This document shows, piece by piece, positions 25,401 through 37,315 of a stretch of DNA of 64,000 nucleotides (its first letter is position 1; each line of letters starts with the position of its first letter). The stretch is from Setaria digitata. Taxonomy: Eukaryota; Nematoda; Chromadorea; Rhabditida; Setariidae. Below the pieces are notes generated by a model, which ran no database searches, was not told the DNA's origin, and saw only the letters and a list, made by a program, of their open reading frames with translations. The stretch lies in assembly GCA_003640385.1 (NCBI GenBank), contig RCAB01000030.1, positions 1 through 64,000 on the forward strand. Reading direction: 5' to 3'. A program made the translations under genes and the position numbers.

Positions 25401-28400
25401 TGTTTGAAATTTTAGCCAACGGCGTTAAACTCGTCCTGCTTCAGTTGTTCATCCTTACGATTACCAACATGTCATACAGCAGCAGCATTTGGACAGCCCG
25501 GTTTGTCTTTTATTAGAACGAATCTAATACATATTGAAATCTAATCTGAACGTTAATAACGGCTTCCCGCAGCTCATTTCACACTATTGCAATTGCAAAA
25601 TAAAAAAGATTGTGAATTTTTGAAAGTTGCTCAATAATTTTAAATTCAGTACTGCTATGGTACTGAAGTTTGCTGGCTGTTTTCTTGAAATGAAAGGGGC
25701 ATTCTACACTTGCATAGTTTATATGCTCAGTTACTCATTCCTTATTATAACAGTAATTATTATAGCTCCCAGCAAGAAAAGGGAAACCGATAATGGGGAT
25801 TTCTTGAAAGGAGCTATTATTTTGCGGTAAATATTGGCACACTAGCAAATGTGCTTCGAAGGCTTATTGTCGTGTGCTAAATTGAGAGGGCTATTACCCG
25901 AGACCGAGTCCAAACAAAGGGAGCCGATTGGGTTCAGGCCCAAGATCTTGTCTTGATACCTCTGTTCTGGCTCTACTTCCTCCTTTCTCTTTCCCTCAAA
26001 CATACTTTCAAAAAGAATGCGTAATGAGATAATAGATCCAAAGGTGTATTATGCAAATCACTGTCATCAATAGGCAATAGTTGCAATAGGAGACAGGTTC
26101 AGTCCCTCACTTAGTATTTTCGAATATTTTTCAACCACTGCAAGCAGTTTGATGAAAACCGAAAGGGAAAAGCAACCATTCGAAAACTTTTTAGACGTGA
26201 AATGCACTTAAACTATTTATTTGCTTATGAATTGACTGTTTTTTTTTCTTTGATCACTCCATTCATTTTCGCTTTATCAGCTTCATCAATACCTGTTTTA
26301 TCACTACTCCACCTACACTCATACCTGTTTTATCACTACTCCACCTACACTCATACCTGTTTTATCACTACTCCACCTACACTCATACCTGTTTTATCAC
26401 TACTCCACCTACACTCATACCTGTTTTATCACTACTCCACCTACACTCATACCTGTTTTATCACTACTCCACCTACACTCATACCTGTTTTATCACTACT
26501 CCACCTACACTCATACCTGTTTTATCACTACTCCACCTACACTCATACCTGTTTTATCACTACTCCACCTACACTCATACCTGTTTTATCACTACTCCAC
26601 CTACACTCATACCTGTTTTATCACTACTCCACCTACACTCATACCTGTTTTATCACTACTCCACCTACACTCATACCTGTTTTATCACTACTCCACCTAC
26701 ACTCATACCTGTTTTATCACTACTCCACCTACACTCATACCTGTTTTATCACTACTCCACCTACACTCATACCTGTTTTATCACTACTCCACCTACACTC
26801 ATACCTGTTTTATCTTTTCCCTAAGTTCATTCACCACCTCTTTCTTCTGCTTGCTCAATGTTCTGCACCAAAAGGTGTGATTTTCAAGTCAATTTCTGGC
26901 ATCATCCAACGCTACTCTAAAATATGCTGAACTCCTTCTCATTAATGTTAGACTAATTAATGCGCGTCCTAAAATGGCAGAAAAGTTTCAATTTTTTCTG
27001 AGGAAGCAGTGTTTTATTTTGAATTAAGCATATGATATAGTGGGATTTAATAAGTTTTCAGGTAAAATTGCCACTGTGCTGGCTATTTGCATTGCATTAA
27101 AGAGTAGGGTAGGAAGGTCATCACCAGCAACCTGTAAAATGGCTTCTTGCTGAAAAAGCTTTTACCTTTTGCCTCGTACGGAAAGGTGTATAAATAAGTG
27201 AAATCAAGGAATGACAGCTGCAGGACAGTCTGCACAAAAACATAATGAGCATGTCCCAGCACGACAATTCCACGAAAACGTCCATCATGTAACCTTGTCC
27301 CTAACCCACAAAATCGAACACTAATTATTTTTGCTTCGGATATGATTGACGAAACAACAGACAGGACGGATTTGTATAATTTTTATTTATCAGAAAGGAA
27401 TATCATTTAAGGAAAGACTAAAAAGCAAGCAACCTTTGATTCTCTCAAATGGATTATTGCTGGAATTCTGCGGAGTTGTTCAATTTTGATAAGATTTTCT
27501 CCCTTCAATTATTTATCCTTTATCCCTTAATTACTTAGTCTACAACTGTAATAAACAGACGAATGTTTTTAAAATTTATATAAATAGATGTTTGGTGAAT
27601 GCTAATTATCTCATAATAAAATTCACCGTTAGATACTCCTCGGCAGTGCGACAAAAGTAAATAAAAGATTAATTAAGCGAAATTTATCAACAAAAAAAAT
27701 CAAGCTAATGCCAAGAAATGCTAAGTAAGTTCAAGCAGGTAAATTAAGCAGTAAACAAACTTATTCATCCTCAATCTCTTCTATCTAGAAAATCATAATT
27801 TCAGTAAGACTATGTGCAGCTTGTCATGAAAATGTTAATTGTATGCTTTCTTTCAACTACCGTAAGCTTTGCTTTCCATAGTTTGAAAGTCTATTGCTAA
27901 GCTAATTAAGACTAAATTCTTCAAAGACCAAAATGAGTTTTTGCTTTAACTGTCTTAACTTAATTGTGTGGAATCGTAGACAGCGTCCAGTGCTTCTTGT
28001 TTCCCTCTTCTCCTTTCTCTTTAATTCCACTATCATCAAAATCATTGCCAACTGTGATGTTTTCATAGTTTATTCATTCAAGGAGTCTACTGGGCCCTAA
28101 ATTCAATAAGCCTAATCAGGAGCATCCTTTCCTCGCCTCTTCTTTTCACCTCCTTAATCCCAAAACTTACTTCATGAGACTCGCAAGACCCCAGCATGAA
28201 AATCATGACTTCATTTGAATGAATTATACGAAGAATGAATCAATCAAAACAAATTCAATCATTCAAATGAGCGGTGCAAATGCCATAATCAAAAGCTGAA
28301 GAAGTGATCAAAACAGCAAAGCATTTTAACAGATTAATTTCCTGCAATTTCTCCTAATTCTCGGGGACTATTCAATGGAAGCAAATATTTTGCAAAATTC

Positions 28401-29875
28401 ATTCATTTACTAATTAGCACTATCGAGGAAGGGACTGATGTAGCACCAGTGTAAATATCCGTCACCGCAAGCAAGAAGATGACAGGAAGTCACCACTACT
28501 CATTACTTCTTTTAGTGTTGAGTATTCTGATAACACTTCATATCAGTGATACGTCGTGCTGCACTGCTACCGTATGTTCAAGTTGAGACTGAAGTTGATC
28601 AAACATGTAGAATTTTCTTCATGTGTTGTATGTTGATCAAAACTTGTATCTTAGCTAATTTTAGCAAAATTTCCAGATCCGTATCAAATTTTGGGGCCAA
28701 CAAGTAGTCGACTGGCGAGCGCAGGTTGGTTTTGAAAATGTCAAGAATTTCGATGCCATCTCTTTAAATACTTCACAGAATTAAAATTGATGCTAAGATT
28801 GCAAAATTTCAATTCTAATGTACCTCACCTGACTATGATAGGTAGTGGACAAATTCAACTCTGGCAATTCCTCCTGGAACTCTTGTCAGATAGTCGCTAT
28901 GCGGAATCAATCACCTGGGAAGGTACAAACGGTGAATTCAAGTTAGTTGATCCAGATGACGTAGCCCGTCGTTGGGGTGAGCGGAAAAGTAAACCAAACA
29001 TGAATTACGATAAAATGAGTCGAGCTCTGCGATACTACTACGACAAAAACATAATGTGCAAGGTGCACGGGAAGCGATATGCTTACAAATTCGATTTTCA
29101 AGGTATGAGGAAAAAAGTTTGTTTCGCGAATTTCAATTACCAAAAATCATTTTGTCGGTAGTGAATAGTCTCTTATTGATCGAATCATATTCCAAGAAGA
29201 TAAGTGATGCTTAGTTTTGAAGTGATAAAAAGTAACTTTGGAAACTAGAAGTTTAAGATACGCATTAAAATTTAATCCTTTGTAAAAATTTTTTTTTTCT
29301 CTGTAATTTATTTCTTTTTCTTTGTAAATTTACAAAAAAAAAAAATGTGGGTATTTGTACTTTTAAAAATTGGCACATTTTACCGCAAAAAAAAAAGATT
29401 GCAAATTGAATTTTAGGAATAGCACAAGCTTTACAACCGCAAACAAATACGGCATCATCGGATTTATTCCAGCAATCACGGCTACATTCTTCCGAATTCA
29501 TCCATGCACCGTGGGCTACTGCAAACTACCGCACACTTATGACGCCTCAATTTCAGGTTTGTTGAAAAGAAAAACAGTTGCGGCAGTAATTTAGAAGATG
29601 ATGTATGTTTTACAATGTTTCATGGTTACAGTTTCACTTTGCTTCTTTTCTTACAACTTTTTTCTCATTCATTTCCAACCTTATGTGGGAAAAATAATTG
29701 GAACATTTCTCGTTTCAAAATTCCAGAAATGAAGTTGTTTCAGGCATCTGCAGCAGCTGGAGCTTTATTCAATCCATCGGTTGGTTATGCCGGTTTTGGT
29801 AGTTCCGGTAATGGTGCTCTGCAGGCTCGTAATTTTCCGCTCTACGCATCGTCCAATTACCCGAAATGTATATAG
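22499..29875 (+). CDS. ETS-domain transcription factor of the ERG/FLI/FEV class
   Basis: Nuclear factor binding GGAA/T sites. Eight exons in perfect phase: 22499..22666, 23367..23493, 25150..25229, 25416..25500, 28677..28724, 28842..29102, 29417..29556 and 29744..29875 (TAG), 346 aa. Residues 1-153 are Ala/Ser/Gln/Asn-rich with no PNT domain. Exon 5 encodes [14 protein letters not shown], the signature just before the ETS domain in ERG, FLI1 and FEV. Exon 6 encodes almost the whole domain: [43 protein letters not shown], recognition helix [14 protein letters not shown], then [14 protein letters not shown]. The C-terminus is Ala/Gly/Ser-rich. FDFQG and the lack of a PNT domain are FEV-like; the ETS domain itself fits the whole subfamily. 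In C. elegans, ast-1 and ets-5 are candidates for the counterpart. The 3.2-kb intron 4 carries a minisatellite. Confidence 0.95.
26291..26814 (+). repeat. Minisatellite: 16 perfect copies of a 32-bp unit plus a 12-bp partial copy
   Basis: The unit starts ACCTGTTTTATCACTACTCC and ends ACCTACACTCAT. By line-to-line comparison 16 copies are identical, and the array ends in a 12-bp partial unit. Because 32 is not a multiple of 3 and the unit has no stop in any plus-strand frame, the array creates a 242-codon open frame (26202..26930) that should not be read as a gene. It lies in intron 4 of the ETS gene. Identity between copies implies recent expansion or homogenisation. Confidence 0.97.
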
Positions 29876-31480
29876 CATTAGCTGATGTAGTGCGATCAGT
29901 AGTTAAATTTTTAAGTCAGCACCTGAGATAGGTGTTATTTAAAATTCTGACTTCATTTACTTCTCCTCTGCATTCGATTGAAATGGTTTTTATTCACAGT
30001 CTCATACACCTTACAGTGATTGACGTTTCTCTCATTTAACGAATATTTGTTTTATATCTGTTTAAATGTTAATTTGGCAATCCATAGCTATTTTGATCGG
30101 ATTTTACTTCTTTGAACTTCAAAAATTTTAAAAGTCAAAAACTAAATTTTTAAGAAATCATTTTTTTTTTTTTTGCTTTCAATCTTTCTAGACTTTGAGC
30201 GTTAAGACATCGGTTCAAATTTATTATTATTTTTTTTATTTCATCAATAATAGATTTACTTTCTGTAAATTTATTCAATTCGTGTAATGATTTCGATCTC
30301 ATTGTGATTTTTAATTTGTTTGAAGTTTAAAATTTCTGAATTAAATTAAGTCAAGACAACTAGCCCAAATTGACATTGGATTGGGTTAAAGAGGTTTTCG
30401 TGAAATTTGATGGACAAATAAACAAAAAATCAAAATACAGGCTTTCAGTACGAAAATTCAGTGTGTACTGTTTTTCTGGTCAAATAACAATCAGTTCACT
30501 TGTCTCGAGATCGGAAAATAGACGATGGAGCTGAAAGGAAGTTTGAGTTTCAAGTAACATCTAATCAAACATCAGTCAAGAAGAAAAGATGAAACACTGA
30601 TAACCCATTTGATCTAATCAGAAAAGTGAGATCTTTCGATGAAGACCTCCACTAAACCAAGCAAGCCTTTCTAAACTGTAGCGATCTGGGAGAATGAAAT
30701 TTAAAATGTTCTCCTTTAAATGAAGAGTGAATTTATCATATTTTAAAAAGGGTATGATGTGGTGTACTGCTTTAAAAAAAAAAAAAAAAAAAAAATGATT
30801 GATTATGAGGTATCAGGAATAGATGATACTGCCTCACAACGTTAGTGAAACTTGTTTTCATAGTCTTAATTTATATCTCATCAGTTACAATTTCCTGCTT
30901 CAATTATAGTACTGCATAAAAGGGACCAAATCCTAATCTTGTGATAAAAATGTCACTTTCTTTAGTTTGTTAGAGAACCAAAACTAGCTTATATTTAATT
31001 TCAGGATTGGACATTTAAAAAAGAAAACTGAAAGTCACTAAGAATATTACCGCAATAGTCCGGAAATCTGGGGGCAATGTGAAAAAGGTGAATTGAGCTG
31101 TTTTCAGAGCAACACTAGGAGTTAACATTTCAGCCAGAATATTCTCTGAAATTCAAATAAAGAGATATTTTCGCTGCATTTCAGAGACTACACAGTAAGG
31201 GAAAAAAGCTTCACAGACGTTTGGATATTAGAGAACAATCATATTTGCTACTTTTTTAGCACAAGCAAAAACCTATCACTGCTGACTGTTATTCATTCTT
31301 GAGAGCTGGAATGAGAATTAATTAATCAATTTCGTACATCGACTCACCTACTCTCTTCAAAGCCAACAAAACGTGGATGTCTGTTGTTTCATTGTGGGCT
31401 CGACTTCATCACAATGAAACGAGCGATTAATTGATTCCGTGCTTTTAAAGTTTGTCTCATTTTTTTGTCCGCTGGCATAT
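29876..31480. other. Intergenic region after the ETS gene
   Basis: ETS 3' UTR and spacer. Long A/T homopolymers near 30160 and 30775. No supported exon. Confidence 0.5.
31386..31420. repeat. 11-bp perfect inverted repeat (hairpin)
   Basis: GTTTCATTGTG at 31386..31396 pairs exactly with CACAATGAAAC at 31410..31420 across a 13-nt loop. It lies in intergenic DNA upstream of the TMEM53-like gene. Function unknown. Confidence 0.6.
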
Positions 31481-31918
31481 TCATGCGAATTTTCTTTCGA
31501 CCTTAGAGCAAATGTGGTGTAATTTACAATTTTGGACGCGGAAGTTGTAGGGGAAATGAGAAAAAGCGAATTTTGTATTGATAAAGTGATGGAAAAGTGA
31601 TAAGATAATTCTGAGTGGACCGGTGATAAATTGCTCGTACTCTATGTAGTTGGATGATTCGCTCCGTATTGATAGTGTAGCATAGCCAGTTGATCCGGTC
31701 ATAAAAGTCAGTACTGTTCGGCTTCTTTCGCTGTGGCAAAAGGGAAGGCAAGCGACTTTCGCCACTTTGTGAACTGTTTGTTCATTCAGCAACTCACGTA
31801 TCTTTCGGCACTTTACACTCCTGCATCTACCTGGACAATTAGCTCTTCCCTCCGTGCGGACGTTATGAAAATGGTATGGCAAACGAGCGAGTGCGGTGTA
31901 TTGAGTTGAGAGGGACAT
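31481..31918 (-). CDS. Uncharacterised open frame, 145 codons, doubtful
   Basis: One uninterrupted frame from ATG at 31918, starting only 76 bp from the first possible ATG of the divergent TMEM53-like gene. The sequence is Cys/Arg/Ser-rich in its first half (CPGRCRSVKCRK) and AT-driven (Phe, Ile, Asn, His) in its second. A second minus-strand frame overlaps it. No signal peptide, membrane segment or known domain is seen. It is most likely a by-product of a GC-richer shared promoter region, but the length keeps it listed. Confidence 0.2.
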   Translation of the reverse strand: MSLSTQYTALARLPYHFHNVRTEGRANCPGRCRSVKCRKIRELLNEQTVHKVAKVACLPFCHSERSRTVLTFMTGSTGYATLSIRSESSNYIEYEQFITGPLRIILSLFHHFINTKFAFSHFPYNFRVQNCKLHHICSKVERKFA

Positions 31919-31994
31919 TGTGACGCGTGGAGGAGTGTGAAGCTATTTTTGTCATTGCGTCGGATTGCACTTTGTTGGGTTGCATTTAGTGGAC

Positions 31995-34101
31995 ATGCAA
32001 CGCATACGTGTAAACGACGTCGTTTTCATGCTTACGTTGAAACAGCACCGCAAGTTTCAACCTTTACGCATGCGTATCTTTGGCAGGTAATTACAGCTCA
32101 GAGATAAAATGGAATGGGAAAGTTTAAAGTTTAACAGTGATATTGGTGTATTTTATGGTCTAGAAGTTTTAATTAAGTCAGTATTGAATTTTAGTATCAT
32201 TTTGAATCTCCATAGGAAGTTACGTTCTTTTTCATATGTTGGAATATGAAATGGTATGGTACATTTTGTCGCCCTTTTTATATTTTTCCTGTTTTATCTG
32301 ATAACAAACAAGACTTTATATCTTTCCTTCAATGTGATGTGACACAGAATGAATCCGTTTCCTTTATTCTGCGCCTCATTGTTTGTATCGTCCTATCAAT
32401 CAATTCAACTGCGATTCCAGGCTGCCTGTGTCTTTTAGCCATCTTCACGGTGTTCATTTATTTCTTCAGACTTCTCAAGTATGCAGCATCCATCCATCCA
32501 TCCATTCAGTACATTTTAAAATGTAATTCTTCTTAGGGCACATAATCAAACTTCACCCAAATTGATGAGTACTGCAAACTCCCAAATTGTCGGTGATGGT
32601 GAAATGCGTCTGATGCAGCACAGCAATCCAGATGCGGCACTCATATTACTCTTTGGTTGGGCTGGTTGCAATGATCGATATTTGGCAAAATATGCCAAAT
32701 TTTATGAGAAAAAGTATGTTGTCATTTTACAAATTAATGAAAAAAGATGCCTTGACAACACTGTGATTCTTGATATGCGAGAAGCAATCCAAGAATTCGG
32801 TTGTAGCTTATCAGCACCATATATTCCTATTTATAATGGTTTCTACGCTAATGAAAAAATTATTATCAGTGTAAAGCTGCTTTTAGAAAACGTTTTGGTA
32901 AACGCAAACCAGTTCTGCTGATTACTGCCTTATGATGCCTAGAGATTTTTTTTTTTTTTTTTTTATGTTTTACACAATGCTATAATTACTATGCTGAGAT
33001 AGTTAAGCTGTCGTGTTCCTTTCTGTTTCTTACCTTCTCATATTTATTTCAGTTTCTCAGTCCTACGTTTTACGGCTGATATTCAGAAAGTTCGGTCTTT
33101 CTCTTCCTATCGAAAGTTTGCACTGGATGTTTATGAGAAAATTTTGGAAACAACAACGGCATTATCGATATATTGTCACATGTTTAGTATGAACGGATGT
33201 TCAACATTTTGCGCTTTGTGGGATTTGTTGGACACAGTTGCAGATTGTGAAGTGTTGAAATCGAAATTTAAAGGCCTAATTTTCGACAGGTTTGAACAGT
33301 TTGTTTTACGTGGGCCATGTTTGAAGTTCTTGTGATCGAAAGGGAAGAGGAAGTGTTATATTTTGGCAGACTACGAAATATCGGATACTGCTCTTCTTTT
33401 CTTTTGAAGAGTAATTGATCGAATCGTGATAATTCGGTTGTCGTCCAAACCATTTATGGAAAATTAAAAGTGGATTGGTTCATCTATATCAAGGCACTGT
33501 GCCAGTGTCAGAAGACTTGAAATGAAGAAAGTTGGTGTTGTAAAAATCTTAATTATTGAAAAGTTCTCTTGTCTGCTTGGGTAATACTGATCCTCTAGGT
33601 GACATTTGTTAAGAGCATATCTAGACTTGCATAAGGAATTGATAAATCTTGTGTGAGAATTTCATATTGTCTTATTTCAGTTCTCCAGCTTACGTATCAC
33701 CGTGGCAGGCGGCAGCAGCAATATCATTTGCCCTTTTGCCACCATCCTCTTATAGCAAAACTTGGCGTGAAACGTATCGTTTTATGCTAGCTGGTTATTT
33801 TTCACTACATCGTTCCATGATTTGGCTTCGTTCTCAATGGGATAAAGATGTTTATGAACGGAACTATTCTTACTTCCGGATGTTAGCGATGAAAGACTTA
33901 CCAAAATACCAGCTTTATATTTATAGCTCCATAGATTCTATCTGTTCGGCGGAAAGTATCGAACAATTTATAGCAAGCGAACAAGAAAAAAAGGCAGTGA
34001 TTTCAAAGCTGTTTTTTGATGACACACTTCATTGTCAGCATTATCGACTTCACCCTGATGAATATGAACAGGCTTGCATTGATTTTGTCAATAAGGCGTG
34101 A
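31995..34101 (+). CDS. TMEM53: TMEM53 (DUF829) family alpha/beta-hydrolase-like membrane protein
   Basis: Vertebrate TMEM53 is a nuclear-envelope protein with an alpha/beta-hydrolase-like fold. Exons in phase: 31995..32086, 32537..32713, 33053..33289 and 33681..34101 (TGA). Family landmarks in order: LILLFGWAGCNDRYLAKYAKFY, then VLRFTAD, then HMFSMNGCSTF (the nucleophile-elbow-like F-S-x-N-G region), GLIFDSSPAYVSPWQAA, and YIYSSIDSICSAESIE near the C-terminus. From ATG at 32565 the product is 268 aa, close to the usual family length of about 277. The frame stays open across an upstream intron to ATGs at 32070, 32028 and 31995, so a form of up to 308 aa with a basic N-terminal extension (MLTLKQHRKFQPLRMRIFG) is possible. 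Which start is used cannot be decided here. Confidence 0.88.
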
Positions 34102-36300
34102 AAATGTGATGGCGTCATCGGCAGCAGTCACTAGATGAAGATATCCAATTTTCAGTTTTAATTCTTTCTAATCGGGTACTGATTTGCCCTCCGGTATGAT
34201 TTCCATGAGTATTAACGGCTCTAACAACACTTATTTGTCAAACAAATCTTTGTAGATTAATAATTACTTTGCTTACAGAGCATAAGCTTCCTGTGATTAC
34301 TGGAACATTTTTACTACTTTTGATAATTCACAGCTCTGTTTTTTCATTAGTTTGCTCTAGAATTTAATGGCTTTCAACGAATAGAATTATATCTCTCTTT
34401 TCCGTTCTCTTTGATCAATGTGAATGCTTAGTGCATTTATTATCATATACATTTACTTGGATGTTAACGATCTCTGCCTAAGTTTTAATCTGTTTTAAAT
34501 ATTAAGAACATGGGAATTGTATTAATAGCTCTTAATTTTACAACAGATGTCCGAAGATATTCTGAAACAGTTGCATGCTGTAATCACAAAATGAATCAAA
34601 TATTATCAGCATGAAAGAAATTCCACATTTTGGCTGAAACTTTCAAAACGTTTGAATTTCACATTTTTTTATAGGACAAAGAATATTAATTCACAGTACT
34701 GTGTACTGGATCGAAAATCCTTAGGTACGAAAATTCAAAGTTGTTAAATTTGATTTAACTAGTAACAGAAGAATTCTTCTCTATAATAAAAGTAGAAAGT
34801 TCTTTCGTAGTTGTACTGTTCGGGTTTTTGAAGGTTGTGAAAAAGTGAAGGAAGACCAATGTAATTGATGAGGACTGAGAATTACTGCTGCAATGTTGGA
34901 TGGACTAATGAGGACAACTTGTAGCATTATTATCAAATATGTCCTAAAAATTAATTGTAAGTATCTATTCTGTATTTTTCAGACTACGTAAATTAGGTCT
35001 TATGGGGTGGATGAATGTGGTGTTAGCAATACTATTGAGAAAAGGAAGAGATTCATATTGTCTGATTTTCTGGAAGGTAAATTTTAGGTTCCTGCTTTGA
35101 CTTCATGGAACTTGTGAAGAAACTTTTTTATTATTTCGTCTTGTTTTTTTCCTTCCTTAATCGCTTCTCCTCATATATACTCTGCTAATTGTTCACTAAA
35201 TGAATTTCATAATTTTCATCTACTAATTTGATCTTAATCCTAAAAAAAAAGCTTATTTGAAACTATAAAGACGACTGGGAATTTTGTTGATCACCATGAG
35301 AAAAAGTAAAAAAGTTGGTTATAGGTAAATTTTGAAGTTTAACTCGAGGAATTTGGTGAAGTTCGTTTTTTTGTGAATCACCTTTCTGAAAAAGTAGTGG
35401 TGGTGGTGTTGACAACTTCGGACTTTGAAACATTATGAGCCCATGTAAATATTTGCTACTGTTTAGATAATGATGTAGTCCTCTCTCGACTGATATGTTA
35501 AATTATTAGTATTTCCATTATCGTCGCTAATTTTCATTTATCAGCCTCTTTATCATCCCAAACGCCGTTGCTGATTCCTATTTCATACTTGTATCATTTA
35601 TTTGCAGTTGCCCAAATGATAAATAATAATCTCGTTTGTTTTGTCTCCCATAACAGTTATTGCCTAATTGAATAAACAAATTAAGCGCTTAACGAAGATT
35701 TACGCGAATTCTAACTGTTTTTCTTCAGTGTATTTCTTTTTAGAATATTTTGTCATCCTTATACAATAATTATGGTATTGTATGTACTATAAGAATGAAT
35801 GGAGATAATAGAGAGACAGTGCTTTATCAAACAAAAAGTTACCTCAGAAGTAAAACAGGAACAGATATTCATTTTAGCCCAGAGTAAAACTTCTGTTTCA
35901 CGATTTCAAAATGAAATAATTTAATAATAGGATAAGGCCTTCTTCTTCTTCAGGAAAAAATGAGCTATTCTCTCCCTGTGCATGTAAATTTATAACAGTT
36001 ATACAGCGAAATTCTGAAATTCGAAATAGTTTTTTTTTTTTTTTTAATTTTATATCTTCAATTTCTGTGATTACACTGAAATTTATGTAATGCGTGTCTC
36101 AGTAGAAACTAGAAATGATGCCTTCTTCGAGTTCTTATAACTTAAAAGGTGAGTAGAAAATTGTTCTGCGACAAGTTGTTCAACGGTCCTCTCCCAGTAC
36201 CGTTATTTGGAGATTCGATCATTCTGCAATTCTGCCAGCCTATAAATTCTTTGGACCGACGGATAAAATTACGATTAAACTATGATTACTAGGTTACCCA
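34102..36300. other. Intergenic region after the TMEM53-like gene
   Basis: AT-rich, no exon series found. Contains the 3' UTR of the TMEM53-like gene. Nothing else distinguishable. Confidence 0.5.
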
Positions 36301-37158
36301 TCCATCCGTTAGTATTTAGATATCTTTTCCGGATTCCAGAGGTAAAGCTGCTAGGAGGGAGGTAGACTCGAGAAGCTGAAGCACTTCCATCTAAGGCTCG
36401 TCATCTGTATCCATATTCCTCGTCAAAAAGTCTTAAGATTCGCAAGTTGCTTCTGTCCATTGCTACTTGTTTTAGTATATCAATTATTCGGCTTTCTTCA
36501 CATGCCGGTTCTTTGGACAGCTGGTACAGCTCCATCCGTGATGACCTTCGTCGTTCCCTGCTCTTTCCAGATTCAACTTCCGATGCGCACTGTCGCCCCG
36601 CTGTAATATTCGTCGAGACATGAAGCAAGGCTACCTGTCTCAGTGATCAACAGAGGCCTCGTCTGTTTCTGTTTCTCGCATGATTTCTAGCCAAAGGACT
36701 GATCCTGGAGGAACACTCATCCAGCTGTTGCGATCGATTCACTTGGTTCGCGCAGAAGTCACATGATGCATTAGTCACCCGGTGACAGTTCCACCACATC
36801 GGTAGGCCATTCCGGTTCTTTCGAGAGATTTGTTTCTCCATTCCACCTCTCTGCCTTTTTTGCCAATCTTTTGTTTCGATTGGCTTTGGGTAAGTACAAC
36901 AAATGAGACAGACAACTTCACAGTCATTCCCTTCGCTTTTCATCGCGGTCGTTGCCTTCCTGTCCCCTTCTGCTGTTCACGGAAACTGAACTAGTCTCTC
37001 AGACTTGCCGAGGCCTCCTACCTCACTCGGACTTTCCTCGGTGCAGACGTGGCACACGCAAGGGTTCACGCAGTCGATCATCTACTCGTCCACATGTCAC
37101 CGATAACACCCTCACACATGCAAGAGACGACCACTGGTGAGGGCTGTTTTAAAAGTGA

Positions 37159-37166
37159 TGACGTCA
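37159..37166. promoter_or_regulatory. CRE, TGACGTCA
   Basis: Perfect palindromic cAMP-response element, the target of CREB/ATF and of JUN-ATF dimers, about 1.35 kb upstream of the JUN coding start. The motif is seen; occupancy is inferred. Confidence 0.5.
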
Positions 37167-37278
37167 CGCGGAGAGTGTTGAAGGAGAAGTGTGGGCGGAG
37201 GAATAGTGTGCTGTGTGAGTAGAGTGTAGACATCAGATGAGCGGAATACCGTGCATTCCATGGAGGGTTCCAGAACGC

Positions 37279-37287
37279 ATGACTCAT
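37279..37287. promoter_or_regulatory. AP-1 site, ATGACTCAT
   Basis: Perfect nine-base palindromic AP-1 (TRE) consensus, the preferred target of JUN-FOS dimers. It lies 113 bp after the CRE. Confidence 0.5.
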
Positions 37288-37308
37288 CCCTCCAACTGAC
37301 TTTCGCAC

Positions 37309-37315
37309 TGACTCA
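37309..37315. promoter_or_regulatory. AP-1 site, TGACTCA
   Basis: Second exact AP-1 core, 30 bp after the first and in the same short context (CTGACTCATCCC against ATGACTCATCCC), suggesting a local duplication of the element. Confidence 0.5.

Noticed and set aside
26202..26930. 242-codon open frame translating the 32-bp array into Leu/His/Tyr/Ser/Thr/Pro repeats
   Set aside because: The unit has no stop in any plus-strand frame, so the open frame is an automatic result of the repeat. It lies inside an intron.
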